Below the pieces are notes generated by a model. It saw nothing but the letters and a program-made list of their open reading frames with translations. It was not told the DNA's origin and made no database searches. The translations under genes were made by a program, and so were the position numbers. Positions 44,879 to 54,692 of a stretch of 64,000 nucleotides of DNA are shown one piece after another (within the stretch, counting starts at the first letter, position 1; every line of letters begins with the position of its first letter). Source of the DNA: JAXGYX01 sp040772065 (GTDB lineage Bacteria; Bacillota; Clostridia; Saccharofermentanales; Fastidiosipilaceae); contig JAXGYX010000001.1 of NCBI GenBank assembly GCA_040772065.1, forward strand, positions 2,232,001 to 2,296,000, in the 5' to 3' direction.

Positions 44879-45376
44879 ATGGACGATATGCAAGTCTATA
44901 TTGCGAATTTAGGCAAATACAATGAGGGCGAATTGGTCGGTGCGTGGTTTACCTTTCCCATTGACTTTGAGGAAGTCAAAGAGAAAATCGGCTTGAATGA
45001 TGAATATGAGGAATACGCCATTCATGACTACGAGTTACCCTTTACGGTTGACGAATACACTTCCATTGGCGAACTCAATCGACTATGGGAAATGGTATCG
45101 GAATTACCCGAAGAATTACAATCGGAGCTATCTGCTCTGCTCACTCATTTTTCAAGCATTGAAGAACTAAGCGAACATCAAGAGGATATTATCATTCATT
45201 CCGATTGTGATGATATGTATGACGTGGCACGCTACTACATTGAAGAAACGGGTGCTTTAGGCGAAGTACCAGCTAGTCTTCAAAACTATATTGATTATCA
45301 AGCCTATGGTCGGGATTTAGACCTTTCAGGAACGTTTATCTCAACCAATCATGGGATTTTTGAAATCGTCTATTAA
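44879..45376 (+). CDS. ardA: Tn916 Orf18, antirestriction protein ArdA
   Basis: A 165-residue, strongly acidic protein. ArdA mimics the shape and charge of DNA and blocks type I restriction enzymes, protecting the element on entry (established for Tn916 ArdA). Recognisable segments are MQVYIANLGKYNEGELVGAW and ELPEELQSELSALLTHFSSI. It sits in the same ICE as a complete type I RM system, so its inhibition might also touch the ICE's own HsdR/HsdM. Confidence 0.92.
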   Translation: MDDMQVYIANLGKYNEGELVGAWFTFPIDFEEVKEKIGLNDEYEEYAIHDYELPFTVDEYTSIGELNRLWEMVSELPEELQSELSALLTHFSSIEELSEHQEDIIIHSDCDDMYDVARYYIEETGALGEVPASLQNYIDYQAYGRDLDLSGTFISTNHGIFEIVY

Positions 45377-45464
45377 ATCTGTCGGTACATTACTACTGGC
45401 AGATTTTCTATTTTACGGGGTGGCTCAATCAGCTACCCCTATTTTTTATGAAAGGATTGATTAC

Positions 45465-45857
45465 ATGAAGAAAATACGAAGCTATACCAGTATCTGGTCT
45501 GTGGAAAAGGTACTGTATTCTATCAATGATTTTAGACTTCCGTTTCCCATAACCTTTACGCAAATGACATGGTTTGTCGTGTCACTCTTTGCAGTGATGA
45601 TACTTGGCAACTTGCCCCCTCTTTCCATGATAGAGGGAGCATTTCTCAAATACTTTGGGATTCCTGTGGCTTTCACATGGTTTATGTCTACAAAAACTTT
45701 TGATGGTAAAAAGCCTTATGGATTTTTGAAGTCTGTCATTGCTTATGCACTGCGACCAAAGCTGACCTATGCAGGAAAAAAAGTAACGCTTGGCAGAAAC
45801 CAGCCACAAGAAGCCATTACAGCAGTTAGGAGTGAATTTTATGGCATATCCAATTAA
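45465..45857 (+). CDS. orf17: Tn916 Orf17, TcpE-family protein
   Basis: A 130-residue membrane protein (SYTSIWSVEKVLYSINDFRL, membrane segments FTQMTWFVVSLFAVMILG and FLKYFGIPVAFTWFM). TcpE-like proteins are core channel components next to the VirB4-like ATPase. I chose the ATG at 45465 with AAAGGA upstream; an in-frame ATG at 45351 overlaps ardA and adds a non-family extension. It overlaps orf16 by 17 bases. Confidence 0.88.
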   Translation: MKKIRSYTSIWSVEKVLYSINDFRLPFPITFTQMTWFVVSLFAVMILGNLPPLSMIEGAFLKYFGIPVAFTWFMSTKTFDGKKPYGFLKSVIAYALRPKLTYAGKKVTLGRNQPQEAITAVRSEFYGISN

Positions 45858-48288
45858 ATACATTGAAAACAATCTCGTCTGGAATAAAGACGGGGAATGT
45901 TATGCTTACTATGAGCTTGTTCCTTACAATTACTCATTTCTAAGTCCAGAACAGAAAATACAAGTGCATGATTCTTTCAGACAGCTTATCGCACAAAATC
46001 GTGATGGCAAAATTCATGCTTTACAAATCAGTACAGAATCCAGCATACGTTCTGCACAAGAGCGTTCCAAAAATGAAGTCACTGGCAAGCTCAAAGCGGT
46101 TGCCTATGACAAAATCGACCAACAGACAGACGCTTTAATATCCATGATTGGCGAAAATCAAGTGAACTACCGTTTCTTTATCGGCTTTAAGTTGCTTCTC
46201 AACGATCAGGAGTTTTCTATGAAAAGTCTTACCGTTGAAGCAAAAAATGCTTTGTCTGATTTTGTCTATGATGTGAACCATAAGCTGATGGGCGATTTTG
46301 TTAGTATGAGTAATGATGAAATCCTGCGTTTTCAGAAGATGGAAAAGCTCTTAGAAAATAAAATCTCTCGTCGTTTCAAAATCCGCAGGTTAGATAAGGA
46401 CGACTTCGGCTATCTGATTGAACACCTTTACGGACAGACAGGCACTGCCTATGAAGAGTATGAGTACCATCTATCAAAGAAAAAGCTGGATAATGAAACG
46501 CTGATTAAATACTATGACTTGATTAAGCCTACTCGCTGTTTGGTGGAAGAAAAACAGCGATATTTGAAAATCCAGCAGGAAGATGAAACCGTCTATGTAG
46601 CTTACTTTACCATTAACAGCATTGTCGGAGAACTGGACTTCCCGTCCTCTGAAATCTTCTACTACCAGCAACAGCAATTTACATTCCCGATTGATACGTC
46701 AATGAATGTGGAAATTGTAGCGAATCGTAAAGCCCTATCTACTGTCCGCAATAAAAAGAAAGAACTGAAAGACTTGGATAACCACGCTTGGCAAAGTGAT
46801 AATGAAACCAGCTCCAATGTGGCGGAAGCTCTGGAAAGTGTGAATGAGCTGGAAACCAATTTAGACCAAAGCAAGGAATCTATGTACAAGCTGTCTTATG
46901 TGGTAAGGGTATCAGCAAATGATCTTGACGAACTCAAACGTCGTTGTAATGAAGTGAAAGATTTTTATGACGATTTAAGCGTAAAACTGGTACGACCATT
47001 TGGGGATATGCTCGGCTTACATGAAGAATTTTTACCTGCCAGCAAGCGTTATATGAATGATTATATTCAATACGTGACCTCTGATTTCCTCGCTGGTTTA
47101 GGTTTTGGTGCTACTCAAATGCTGGGGGAAAATGAGGGGATTTATGTTGGCTACAGCTTAGATACTGGACGCAATGTCTATCTGAAACCTGCTCTTGCCA
47201 GTCAAGGGGTTAAGGGTTCAGTAACCAATGCGTTAGCGTCGGCTTTTGTTGGTTCGCTGGGTGGTGGTAAATCCTTTGCGAATAACCTTATCGTCTATTA
47301 TGCGGTGCTTTATGGGGCACAAGCAGTGATTGTAGACCCAAAAGCAGAACGTGGCAGATGGAAAGAAACCTTGCCAGAGATTTCCCATGAAATCAATATC
47401 GTCACTCTGACTTCTGATGAGAAAAACAAAGGCTTACTTGACCCTTATGTGATTATGAAAAATCCCAAAGATTCTGAATCACTGGCTATTGATATTCTGA
47501 CATTCCTTACGGGGATTTCCTCTCGTGATGGGGAACGCTTCCCAATCCTTAGAAAAGCCATTCGTGCAGTAACCAATAGTGAAGTACGAGGGTTGATGAA
47601 AGTGATTGAGGAATTACGGGTTGAGAATACGCCACTAAGTACCAGTATAGCCGACCATATCGAAAGTTTTACAGACTATGACTTTGCACATTTATTATTC
47701 AGTAATGGTTATGTGGAGCAGTCTATCAGCTTAGAAAAACAACTGAACATTATACAGGTTGCGGACTTGGTACTTCCCGACAAGGAAACTTCCTTTGAGG
47801 AATATACCACTATGGAGCTTTTATCCGTTGCTATGCTGATTGTCATTAGTACCTTTGCTTTAGACTTTATCCATACAGACCGAAGCATTTTCAAGATTGT
47901 AGATTTAGACGAAGCATGGAGCTTTTTACAGGTAGCACAAGGAAAAACACTATCTATGAAGCTGGTTCGGGCTGGTCGTGCTATGAACGCTGGGGTATAT
48001 TTCGTGACCCAAAATACAGACGACCTCTTAGATGAAAAACTGAAAAATAACCTCGGCTTAAAATTTGCATTTCGTTCCACTGACCTTAACGAGATTAAAA
48101 AGACCTTAGCCTTTTTTGGTGTAGACCCAGAGGACGAAAACAATCAGAAGCGATTGCGTGATTTGGAAAACGGGCAATGCCTTATCAGTGATTTATATGG
48201 TCGTGTCGGTGTGATACAGTTCCACCCTGTATTTGAAGAACTGCTCCATGCCTTTGATACCAGACCACCTGTGCGAAAAGAGGTGTAA
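45841..48288 (+). CDS. orf16: Tn916 Orf16, VirB4/TcpF-like ATPase
   Basis: An 815-residue conjugation ATPase. It starts MAYPIKYIENNLVWNKDGEC, with TAGGAG 7 bases before the ATG at 45841. Walker A is SLGGGKSFANN (~470) and Walker B is FKIVDLDEAWSFL (~685). It energises the Tn916 mating channel at the membrane. No frameshift is visible across the 2.4 kb. Confidence 0.93.
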   Translation: MAYPIKYIENNLVWNKDGECYAYYELVPYNYSFLSPEQKIQVHDSFRQLIAQNRDGKIHALQISTESSIRSAQERSKNEVTGKLKAVAYDKIDQQTDALISMIGENQVNYRFFIGFKLLLNDQEFSMKSLTVEAKNALSDFVYDVNHKLMGDFVSMSNDEILRFQKMEKLLENKISRRFKIRRLDKDDFGYLIEHLYGQTGTAYEEYEYHLSKKKLDNETLIKYYDLIKPTRCLVEEKQRYLKIQQEDETVYVAYFTINSIVGELDFPSSEIFYYQQQQFTFPIDTSMNVEIVANRKALSTVRNKKKELKDLDNHAWQSDNETSSNVAEALESVNELETNLDQSKESMYKLSYVVRVSANDLDELKRRCNEVKDFYDDLSVKLVRPFGDMLGLHEEFLPASKRYMNDYIQYVTSDFLAGLGFGATQMLGENEGIYVGYSLDTGRNVYLKPALASQGVKGSVTNALASAFVGSLGGGKSFANNLIVYYAVLYGAQAVIVDPKAERGRWKETLPEISHEINIVTLTSDEKNKGLLDPYVIMKNPKDSESLAIDILTFLTGISSRDGERFPILRKAIRAVTNSEVRGLMKVIEELRVENTPLSTSIADHIESFTDYDFAHLLFSNGYVEQSISLEKQLNIIQVADLVLPDKETSFEEYTTMELLSVAMLIVISTFALDFIHTDRSIFKIVDLDEAWSFLQVAQGKTLSMKLVRAGRAMNAGVYFVTQNTDDLLDEKLKNNLGLKFAFRSTDLNEIKKTLAFFGVDPEDENNQKRLRDLENGQCLISDLYGRVGVIQFHPVFEELLHAFDTRPPVRKEV

Positions 48289-48290
48289 AT

Positions 48291-50468
48291 GTGAAACCAT
48301 CAATAGTAAACAGAATAAAATCAAACTGGACGCTGAAACGTCTAGGTAAAGTGGCAATGACAGTGGCTTTCACACTTGTGATTGCCATTTTTCTTTTAGC
48401 CATGCTGGGAACGGTGGTTCAAGCTGCGGGCTTGGTAGATGATACGGTCAATGTGGCAAATGAATACAGCCGATACCCACTTGAAAACTATCAACTGGAT
48501 TTTTATGTGGATAATAGCTGGGGCTGGCTTCCGTGGAACTGGTCGGACGGGATTGGAAAACAGGTCATGTATGGACTATATGCCATTACCAATTTTATTT
48601 GGACAATCAGTTTGTATGTTTCCAATGCGACAGGTTACTTAGTACAGGAAGCCTATTCCTTAGACTTCATTTCCGCTACAGCAGATTCCATTGGTAAGAA
48701 TATGCAGACCTTAGCTGGTGTGAGTGCAAACGGATTTTCAACAGAGGGTTTCTATGTTGGATTCCTCTTACTCTTGATTTTGGTTCTTGGGGTTTATGTT
48801 GCCTATACGGGACTGATAAAGAGAGAAACCACAAAGGCAATTCATGCCATTATGAATTTTGTGCTGGTGTTTATCCTATCGGCTTCCTTTATTGCCTACG
48901 CTCCCGACTACATTAAAAAAATCAATGACTTTTCATCAGACATCAGTAATGCCAGTTTATCACTTGGCACGAAGATTGTCATGCCCCATTCCGATAGTCA
49001 AGGCAAGGACAGCGTGGACTTAATCAGAGATAGCCTGTTTTCCATACAGGTTCAGCAACCGTGGCTACTGCTTCAATACAACAGTTCAGACATTGAAAGT
49101 ATCGGTATTGACCGTGTGGAAAGCCTGCTCTCCACCAGCCCAGATTCCAACAATGGCGAAGACAGAGAAAAAATTGTTGCGGAAGAAATTGAAGACAGAA
49201 GCAATACCAATCTAACCATTACAAAGACCATTAACCGTTTAGGTACAGTCTTCTTCCTATTTGTCTTCAATATTGGGATTTCCATATTTGTATTCCTATT
49301 AACAGGAATCATGATTTTCTCGCAGGTACTTTTTATCATCTATGCTATGTTTCTGCCTGTGAGCTTTATTTTAAGCATGATTCCATCATTTGATGGTATG
49401 TCAAAACGAGCCATAACAAAGCTCTTTAATACCATTTTGACACGAGCTGGAATCACATTGATTATTACGACAGCATTTAGTATTTCAACCATGCTCTATA
49501 CCTTATCGGCTGGTTATCCGTTCTTTTTGATTGCTTTTCTACAGATTGTGACCTTTGCAGGAATCTACTTCAAGCTGGGCGATTTAATGAGTATGTTTTC
49601 TCTACAGAGTAACGATTCTCAAAGTGTGGGAAGTCGTGTGATGAGAAAACCTCGTATGCTTATGCACGCTCACATGCACCGTCTACAGCGGAAACTTGGA
49701 CGTTCCATGACTACTCTAGGGGCTGGGTCTGCCATTGTTACAGGTAAAAAAGGACAGTCGGGTTCGGGGAGTTCTGCAAGGACACAAGCAGATCACTCCC
49801 GACCAGACGGAAAGGAAAAATCAACACTTGGAAAACGTATCGGTCAAACCATCGGTACAGTAGCTGATACCAAAGACAGAATGGTAGACACTGCTAGTGG
49901 TTTGAAAGAACAGGTTAAAGATTTGCCGACCAATGCAAGATATGCAGTATATCAAGGAAAATCCAAAGTAAAAGAGAATGTCCGTGATTTAACCAGTAGT
50001 ATTTCTCAAACCAAAGCGGACAGAGCCAGTGGACGCAAGGAACAGCAGGAACAAAGGCGAAAAACCATTGCGAAGCGTCGCTCTGAAATGGAACAGGTCA
50101 AACAGAAAAAACAGCCTGCTTCTTCTGTTCATGAAAGACCGACTACAAGACAAGAACAATATCATGATGAACAGACCTCAAAACAGTCTAATATTCAGAC
50201 TTCATATAAGGAATCTCAACAAGCCAAACAAGAGCGTCCAGCAGTTAAGTCCGATTTTTCAAGTCCAAAAGTGGAACGCCAAGGCAATACCGTTCAAGAA
50301 AAAACCGTTCAAAAGCCAGCAACTTCAACCACTACAGCAGATAGAACTTCACAACGTCCAATCACAAAAGAACGTCCGTCTACTGTTCAAAGAGTACCAC
50401 TACAAAATACAAGAAGTAGACCACCAATCAAAACCGCCACCATTAAGAAAGTCGGTAAGAAACCATGA
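48291..50468 (+). CDS. orf15: Tn916 Orf15, VirB6/TcpH-like membrane protein
   Basis: A 725-residue polytopic protein. A first helix (VAMTVAFTLVIAIFLLAMLG) is followed by several membrane segments between ~150 and 450, and a long basic, glutamine-rich cytoplasmic tail (~460-725). TcpH-like proteins anchor the channel and contact the coupling protein. The GTG start at 48291 follows AGAGGTG. Its stop overlaps orf14 by 4 bases. Confidence 0.9.
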   Translation: MKPSIVNRIKSNWTLKRLGKVAMTVAFTLVIAIFLLAMLGTVVQAAGLVDDTVNVANEYSRYPLENYQLDFYVDNSWGWLPWNWSDGIGKQVMYGLYAITNFIWTISLYVSNATGYLVQEAYSLDFISATADSIGKNMQTLAGVSANGFSTEGFYVGFLLLLILVLGVYVAYTGLIKRETTKAIHAIMNFVLVFILSASFIAYAPDYIKKINDFSSDISNASLSLGTKIVMPHSDSQGKDSVDLIRDSLFSIQVQQPWLLLQYNSSDIESIGIDRVESLLSTSPDSNNGEDREKIVAEEIEDRSNTNLTITKTINRLGTVFFLFVFNIGISIFVFLLTGIMIFSQVLFIIYAMFLPVSFILSMIPSFDGMSKRAITKLFNTILTRAGITLIITTAFSISTMLYTLSAGYPFFLIAFLQIVTFAGIYFKLGDLMSMFSLQSNDSQSVGSRVMRKPRMLMHAHMHRLQRKLGRSMTTLGAGSAIVTGKKGQSGSGSSARTQADHSRPDGKEKSTLGKRIGQTIGTVADTKDRMVDTASGLKEQVKDLPTNARYAVYQGKSKVKENVRDLTSSISQTKADRASGRKEQQEQRRKTIAKRRSEMEQVKQKKQPASSVHERPTTRQEQYHDEQTSKQSNIQTSYKESQQAKQERPAVKSDFSSPKVERQGNTVQEKTVQKPATSTTTADRTSQRPITKERPSTVQRVPLQNTRSRPPIKTATIKKVGKKP

Positions 50469-51466
50469 AGTTGAAAACTTTAGTGATTGGTGGTTCTGGA
50501 TTATTCTTGATGGTCTTCTCACTGCTTCTGTTTGTTGCCATTTTATTTTCAGATGAACAGGACAGCGGAATTTCCAATATTCATTATGGAGGTGTGAATG
50601 TTTCCGCAGAAGTGCTGGCTCATAAGCCTATGGTAGAAAAATATGCCAAAGAATATGGCGTTGAAGAATATGTCAACATACTTCTTGCGATTATACAGGT
50701 GGAATCGGGCGGTACTGCGGAAGATGTTATGCAGTCCTCGGAATCCCTCGGTCTTCCACCTAATTCATTGAGTACAGAAGAATCCATTAAGCAAGGTGTG
50801 AAGTATTTCAGTGAATTATTAGCCAGTAGCGAAAGGCTCAGTGTAGATTTAGAATCGGTTATCCAGTCCTACAATTATGGTGGTGGTTTCTTAGGGTATG
50901 TGGCTAATCGTGGAAATAAATATACCTTTGAACTGGCTCAAAGTTTCTCAAAAGAGTATTCAGGTGGCGAAAAAGTGTCTTACCCCAATCCCATAGCCAT
51001 ACCTATCAATGGGGGCTGGCGATACAACTATGGCAATATGTTTTATGTGCAACTGGTAACGCAGTATCTTGTCACAACAGAGTTTGATGATGATACGGTA
51101 CAAGCCATCATGGACGAAGCACTGAAATATGAGGGCTGGCGATACGTTTACGGTGGAGCTTCCCCGACTACTTCTTTTGATTGTAGCGGACTGACACAAT
51201 GGACGTATGGAAAAGCTGGAATTAACTTACCACGAACCGCACAACAGCAATATGATGTGACCCAGCATATCCCACTATCGGAAGCACAAGCTGGCGATTT
51301 GGTTTTCTTTCATTCTACCTATAACGCTGGCTCTTATATTACTCATGTTGGGATATACCTTGGCAATAACCGTATGTTTCATGCAGGCGACCCAATCGGT
51401 TATGCCGACTTAACAAGCCCCTACTGGCAACAGCATTTAGTGGGAGCAGGACGAATCAAACAATGA
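50465..51466 (+). CDS. orf14: Tn916 Orf14, CwlT-like bifunctional wall hydrolase
   Basis: A 333-residue exported enzyme. A membrane anchor or signal (LVIGGSGLFLMVFSLLLFVA) is followed by a lysozyme-like domain (VNILLAIIQVESGG, ~75-190) and a C-terminal NlpC/P60 endopeptidase (FDCSGLTQWTYGK with the catalytic Cys, and ITHVGIYLGNNRMFHAG with the His). CwlT of ICEBs1 is the characterised relative, needed to open peptidoglycan for transfer. It does the same job as the M23/lysozyme protein of the outer ICE with a different peptidase family. Confidence 0.92.
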   Translation: MKLKTLVIGGSGLFLMVFSLLLFVAILFSDEQDSGISNIHYGGVNVSAEVLAHKPMVEKYAKEYGVEEYVNILLAIIQVESGGTAEDVMQSSESLGLPPNSLSTEESIKQGVKYFSELLASSERLSVDLESVIQSYNYGGGFLGYVANRGNKYTFELAQSFSKEYSGGEKVSYPNPIAIPINGGWRYNYGNMFYVQLVTQYLVTTEFDDDTVQAIMDEALKYEGWRYVYGGASPTTSFDCSGLTQWTYGKAGINLPRTAQQQYDVTQHIPLSEAQAGDLVFFHSTYNAGSYITHVGIYLGNNRMFHAGDPIGYADLTSPYWQQHLVGAGRIKQ

Positions 51467-51480
51467 GAAAGGAAGATTTA

Positions 51481-52398
51481 ATGATGAAATTTAGAAAAAA
51501 TCAGAATAAAGAAAAACAGATACCAAAGGAAAAGAAACCTCGTGTCTACTATAAGGTCAATCCTCATAAAAAGGTTGTGATTGCCTTGTGGGTACTTTTA
51601 GGGCTTAGTTTCAGCTTTGCGATATTCAAGCACTTTACAGCTATAGATACTCATACTATTCACGAAACAACTATCATAGAAAAGGAATACGTTGATACTC
51701 ATCATGTAGAAAATTTTGTAGAGAACTTTGCGAAAGTCTACTATTCATGGGAGCAATCCGATAAGTCCATTGATAATCGAATGGAAAGTCTAAAAGGCTA
51801 TCTGACAGATGAACTTCAAGCTCTCAATGTTGATACAGTACGCAAAGATATTCCTGTATCGTCTTCTGTAAGAGGATTTCAGATATGGACGGTAGAGCCA
51901 ACTGGCGACAATGAGTTTAATGTAACCTACAGTGTAGACCAGCTCATTACAGAGGGAGAAAATACAAAGACCGTCCACTCTGCTTATATAGTGAGTGTCT
52001 ATGTAGATGGTTCTGGAAATATGGTACTGGTTAAGAATCCGACCATTACCAACATACCTAAGAAATCAAGTTATAAACCAAAAGCCATTGAAAGTGAGGG
52101 GACGGTTGATTCCATTACAACCAATGAAATCAATGAGTTTTTAACGACGTTCTTCAAGCTCTATCCTACAGCGACAGCCAGTGAACTTTCCTACTATGTG
52201 AATGACGGGATATTAAAACCAATCGGAAAAGAGTACATCTTTCAAGAACTGGTAAATCCTATTCACAATCGTAAGGATAATCAAGTCACGGTATCGCTGA
52301 CAGTGGAGTATATCGACCAGCAGACCAAAGCAACGCAGGTATCTCAATTTGATTTGGTACTTGAAAAGAACGGGAGTAATTGGAAGATTATAGAATAA
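51481..52398 (+). CDS. orf13: Tn916 Orf13, TcpC-family protein
   Basis: A 305-residue membrane-anchored protein with one helix (KVVIALWVLLGLSFSFAIF, ~30-50) and two NTF2-like extracellular domains. TcpC-like proteins form a bitopic ring in the mating channel and bind the wall hydrolase. The ATG at 51481 is favoured by AAAGGAAG upstream; an in-frame ATG at 51463 overlaps orf14. It is the last conjugation gene before the tet(M) regulatory region. Confidence 0.9.
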   Translation: MMKFRKNQNKEKQIPKEKKPRVYYKVNPHKKVVIALWVLLGLSFSFAIFKHFTAIDTHTIHETTIIEKEYVDTHHVENFVENFAKVYYSWEQSDKSIDNRMESLKGYLTDELQALNVDTVRKDIPVSSSVRGFQIWTVEPTGDNEFNVTYSVDQLITEGENTKTVHSAYIVSVYVDGSGNMVLVKNPTITNIPKKSSYKPKAIESEGTVDSITTNEINEFLTTFFKLYPTATASELSYYVNDGILKPIGKEYIFQELVNPIHNRKDNQVTVSLTVEYIDQQTKATQVSQFDLVLEKNGSNWKIIE

Positions 52399-52527
52399 CA
52401 AATATTGGTACATTATTACAGCTATTTTGTAATCACGTACTCTCTTTGATAAAAAATTGGAGATTCCTTTACAAATATGCTCTTACGTGCTATTATTTAA
52501 GTATCTATTTAAAAGGAGTTAATAAAT

Positions 52528-52634
52528 ATGCGGCAAGGTATTCTTAAATAAACTGTCAATTTGATAGTGGGAACAAATAATTGGATGTCCTTTTTTAGGA
52601 GGGCTTAGTTTTTTGTACCCAGTTTAAGAATACC
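52528..52634 (+). promoter_or_regulatory. tet(M) upstream region: short leader and long inverted repeat
   Basis: A seven-residue frame MRQGILK (52528-52551) follows AAAAGGAGTT. Perfectly matched arms GGTATTCTTAAA (52537-52548) and TTTAAGAATACC (52623-52634) enclose a T-rich terminator-like segment. This layout belongs to the known tet(M) control region, where tetracycline-slowed ribosomes allow readthrough into tet(M). Confidence 0.7.
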
Positions 52635-52672
52635 TTTATCATGTGATTCTAAAGTATCCGGAGAATATCTGT

Positions 52673-52759
52673 ATGCTTTGTATGCCTATGGTTATGCATA
52701 AAAATCCCAGTGATAAGAGTATTTATCACTGGGATTTTTATGCCCTTTTGGGCTTTTGA
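52673..52759 (+). CDS. orf12: tet(M) leader peptide Orf12
   Basis: A 28-codon leader, MLCMPMVMHKNPSDKSIYHW plus DFYALLGF, directly upstream of tet(M). Within it AATCCCAGTGATAA and TTATCACTGGGATT (52704-52736) form a strong hairpin followed by TTTTT. This is the transcription attenuator by which tetracycline induces tet(M) in Tn916. It is intact although tet(M) itself is broken. Confidence 0.88.
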   Translation: MLCMPMVMHKNPSDKSIYHWDFYALLGF

Positions 52760-52774
52760 ATGGAGGAAAATCAC

Positions 52775-54692
52775 ATGAAAATTATTAATATTGGAGTTTT
52801 AGCTCATGTTGATGCGGGAAAAACTACCTTAACAGAAAGCTTATTATATAACAGTGGAGCGATTACAGAATTAGGAAGCGTGGACAGAGGTACAACGAAA
52901 ACGGATAATACGCTTTTAGAACGTCAGAGAGGAATTACAATTCAGACGGCGATAACCTCTTTTCAGTGGAAAAATACTAAGATAAACATCATAGACACGC
53001 CAGGACATATGGATTTTTTAGCAGAAGTATATCGTTCATTATCAGTATTAGATGGGGCAATTCTACTGATTTCTGCAAAAGATGGCGTACAAGCACAAAC
53101 TCGTATATTGTTTCATGCACTTAGGAAAATAGGTATTCCCACAATCTTTTTTATCAATAAGATTGACCAAAATGGAATTGATTTATCAACGGTTTATCAG
53201 GATATTAAAGAGAAACTTTCTGCGGAAATTGTAATCAAACAGAAGGTAGAACTGCATCCTAATATGCGTGTAATGAACTTTACCGAATCTGAACAATGGG
53301 ATATGGTAATAGAAGGAAATGATTACCTTTTGGAGAAATATACGTCTGGGAAATTATTGGAAGCATTAGAACTCGAACAAGAGGAAAGCATAAGATTTCA
53401 TAATTGTTCCCTGTTCCCTGTTTATCACGGAAGTGCAAAAAACAATATAGGGATTGATAACCTTATAGAAGTGATTACGAATAAATTTTATTCATCAACA
53501 CATCGAGGTCAGTCTGAACTTTGCGGAAAAGTTTTCAAAATTGAGTATTCGGAAAAAAGACAGCGTCTTGCATATATACGTCTTTATAGTGGCGTACTGC
53601 ATTTGCGAGATTCGGTTAGAATATCGGAAAAGGAAAAAATAAAAATTACAGAAATGTATACTTCAATAAATGGTGAATTATGTAAAATCGATAAGGCTTA
53701 TTCCGGGGAAATTGTTATTTTGCAGAATGAGTTTTTGAAGTTAAATAGTGTTCTTGGAGATACAAAGCTATTGCCACAGAGAGAGAGAATTGAAAATCCC
53801 CTCCCTCTGCTGCAAACGACTGTTGAACCGAGCAAACCTCAACAAAGGGAAATGTTACTTGATGCACTTTTAGAAATCTCCGACAGTGACCCGCTTCTGC
53901 GATATTATGTGGATTCTGCGACACATGAAATCATACTTTCTTTCTTAGGGAAAGTACAAATGGAAGTGACTTGTGCTCTGCTGCAAGAAAAGTATCATGT
54001 GGAGATAGAAATAAAAGAGCCTACAGTCATTTATATGGAAAGACCGTTAAAAAAAGCAGAGTATACCATTCACATCGAAGTTCCACCGAATCCTTTCTGG
54101 GCTTCCATTGGTCTATCTGTAGCACCGCTTCCATTAGGGAGCGGTACAGTATGAGAGCTCGGTTTCTCTTGGATACTTAAATCAATCGTTTCAAAATGCA
54201 GTTATGGAGGGGATACGCTATGGCTGTGAACAAGGATTGTATGGTTGGAATGTGACGGACTGTAAAATCTGTTTTAAGTATGGCTTATACTATAGCCCTG
54301 TTAGTACCCCAGCAGATTTTCGGATGCTTGCTCCTATTGTATTGGAACAAGTCTTAAAAAAAGCTGGAACAGAATTGTTAGAGCCATATCTTAGTTTTAA
54401 AATTTATGCGCCACAGGAATATCTTTCACGAGCATACAACGATGCTCCTAAATATTGTGCGAACATCGTAGACACTCAATTGAAAAATAATGAGGTCATT
54501 CTTAGTGGAGAAATCCCTGCTCGGTGTATTCAAGAATATCGTAGTGATTTAACTTTCTTTACAAATGGACGTAGTGTTTGTTTAACAGAGTTAAAAGGGT
54601 ACCATGTTACTACCGGTGAACCTGTTTGCCAGCCCCGTCGTCCAAATAGTCGGATAGATAAAGTACGATATATGTTCAATAAAATAACTTAG
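52775..54692 (+). pseudogene. tet(M): tet(M) ribosomal protection gene with a 2-base deletion
   Basis: TetM is an elongation-factor-like GTPase that removes tetracycline from ribosomes. The start at 52775 follows TGGAGG; AHVDAGKTTL and DTPGHMDF are the GTP-binding motifs. The frame is normal up to Gly457 (PLPLGSG), then reads Thr-Val-stop at 54152-54154. The sequence GGTACAGTATGAG replaces, by my memory of tet(M), GGTATGCAGTATGAG, so two bases (TG) are missing near 54146. After that the correct sequence continues to 54692 in the other frame. Adding the two bases back gives 639 codons plus stop, the normal TetM length. The C-terminal ~180 residues, including the ribosome-contacting domain, are lost. 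Confidence 0.9.

Noticed and set aside
50029..50556. 175-codon frame inside orf15 and orf14
   Set aside because: Low-complexity shadow of the orf15 basic tail with no ribosome-binding site or family pattern.
54204..54692. Independent gene starting with ATG at 54204
   Set aside because: It is the C-terminal part of tet(M) in the shifted frame, open upstream to the deletion point and without a ribosome-binding site.
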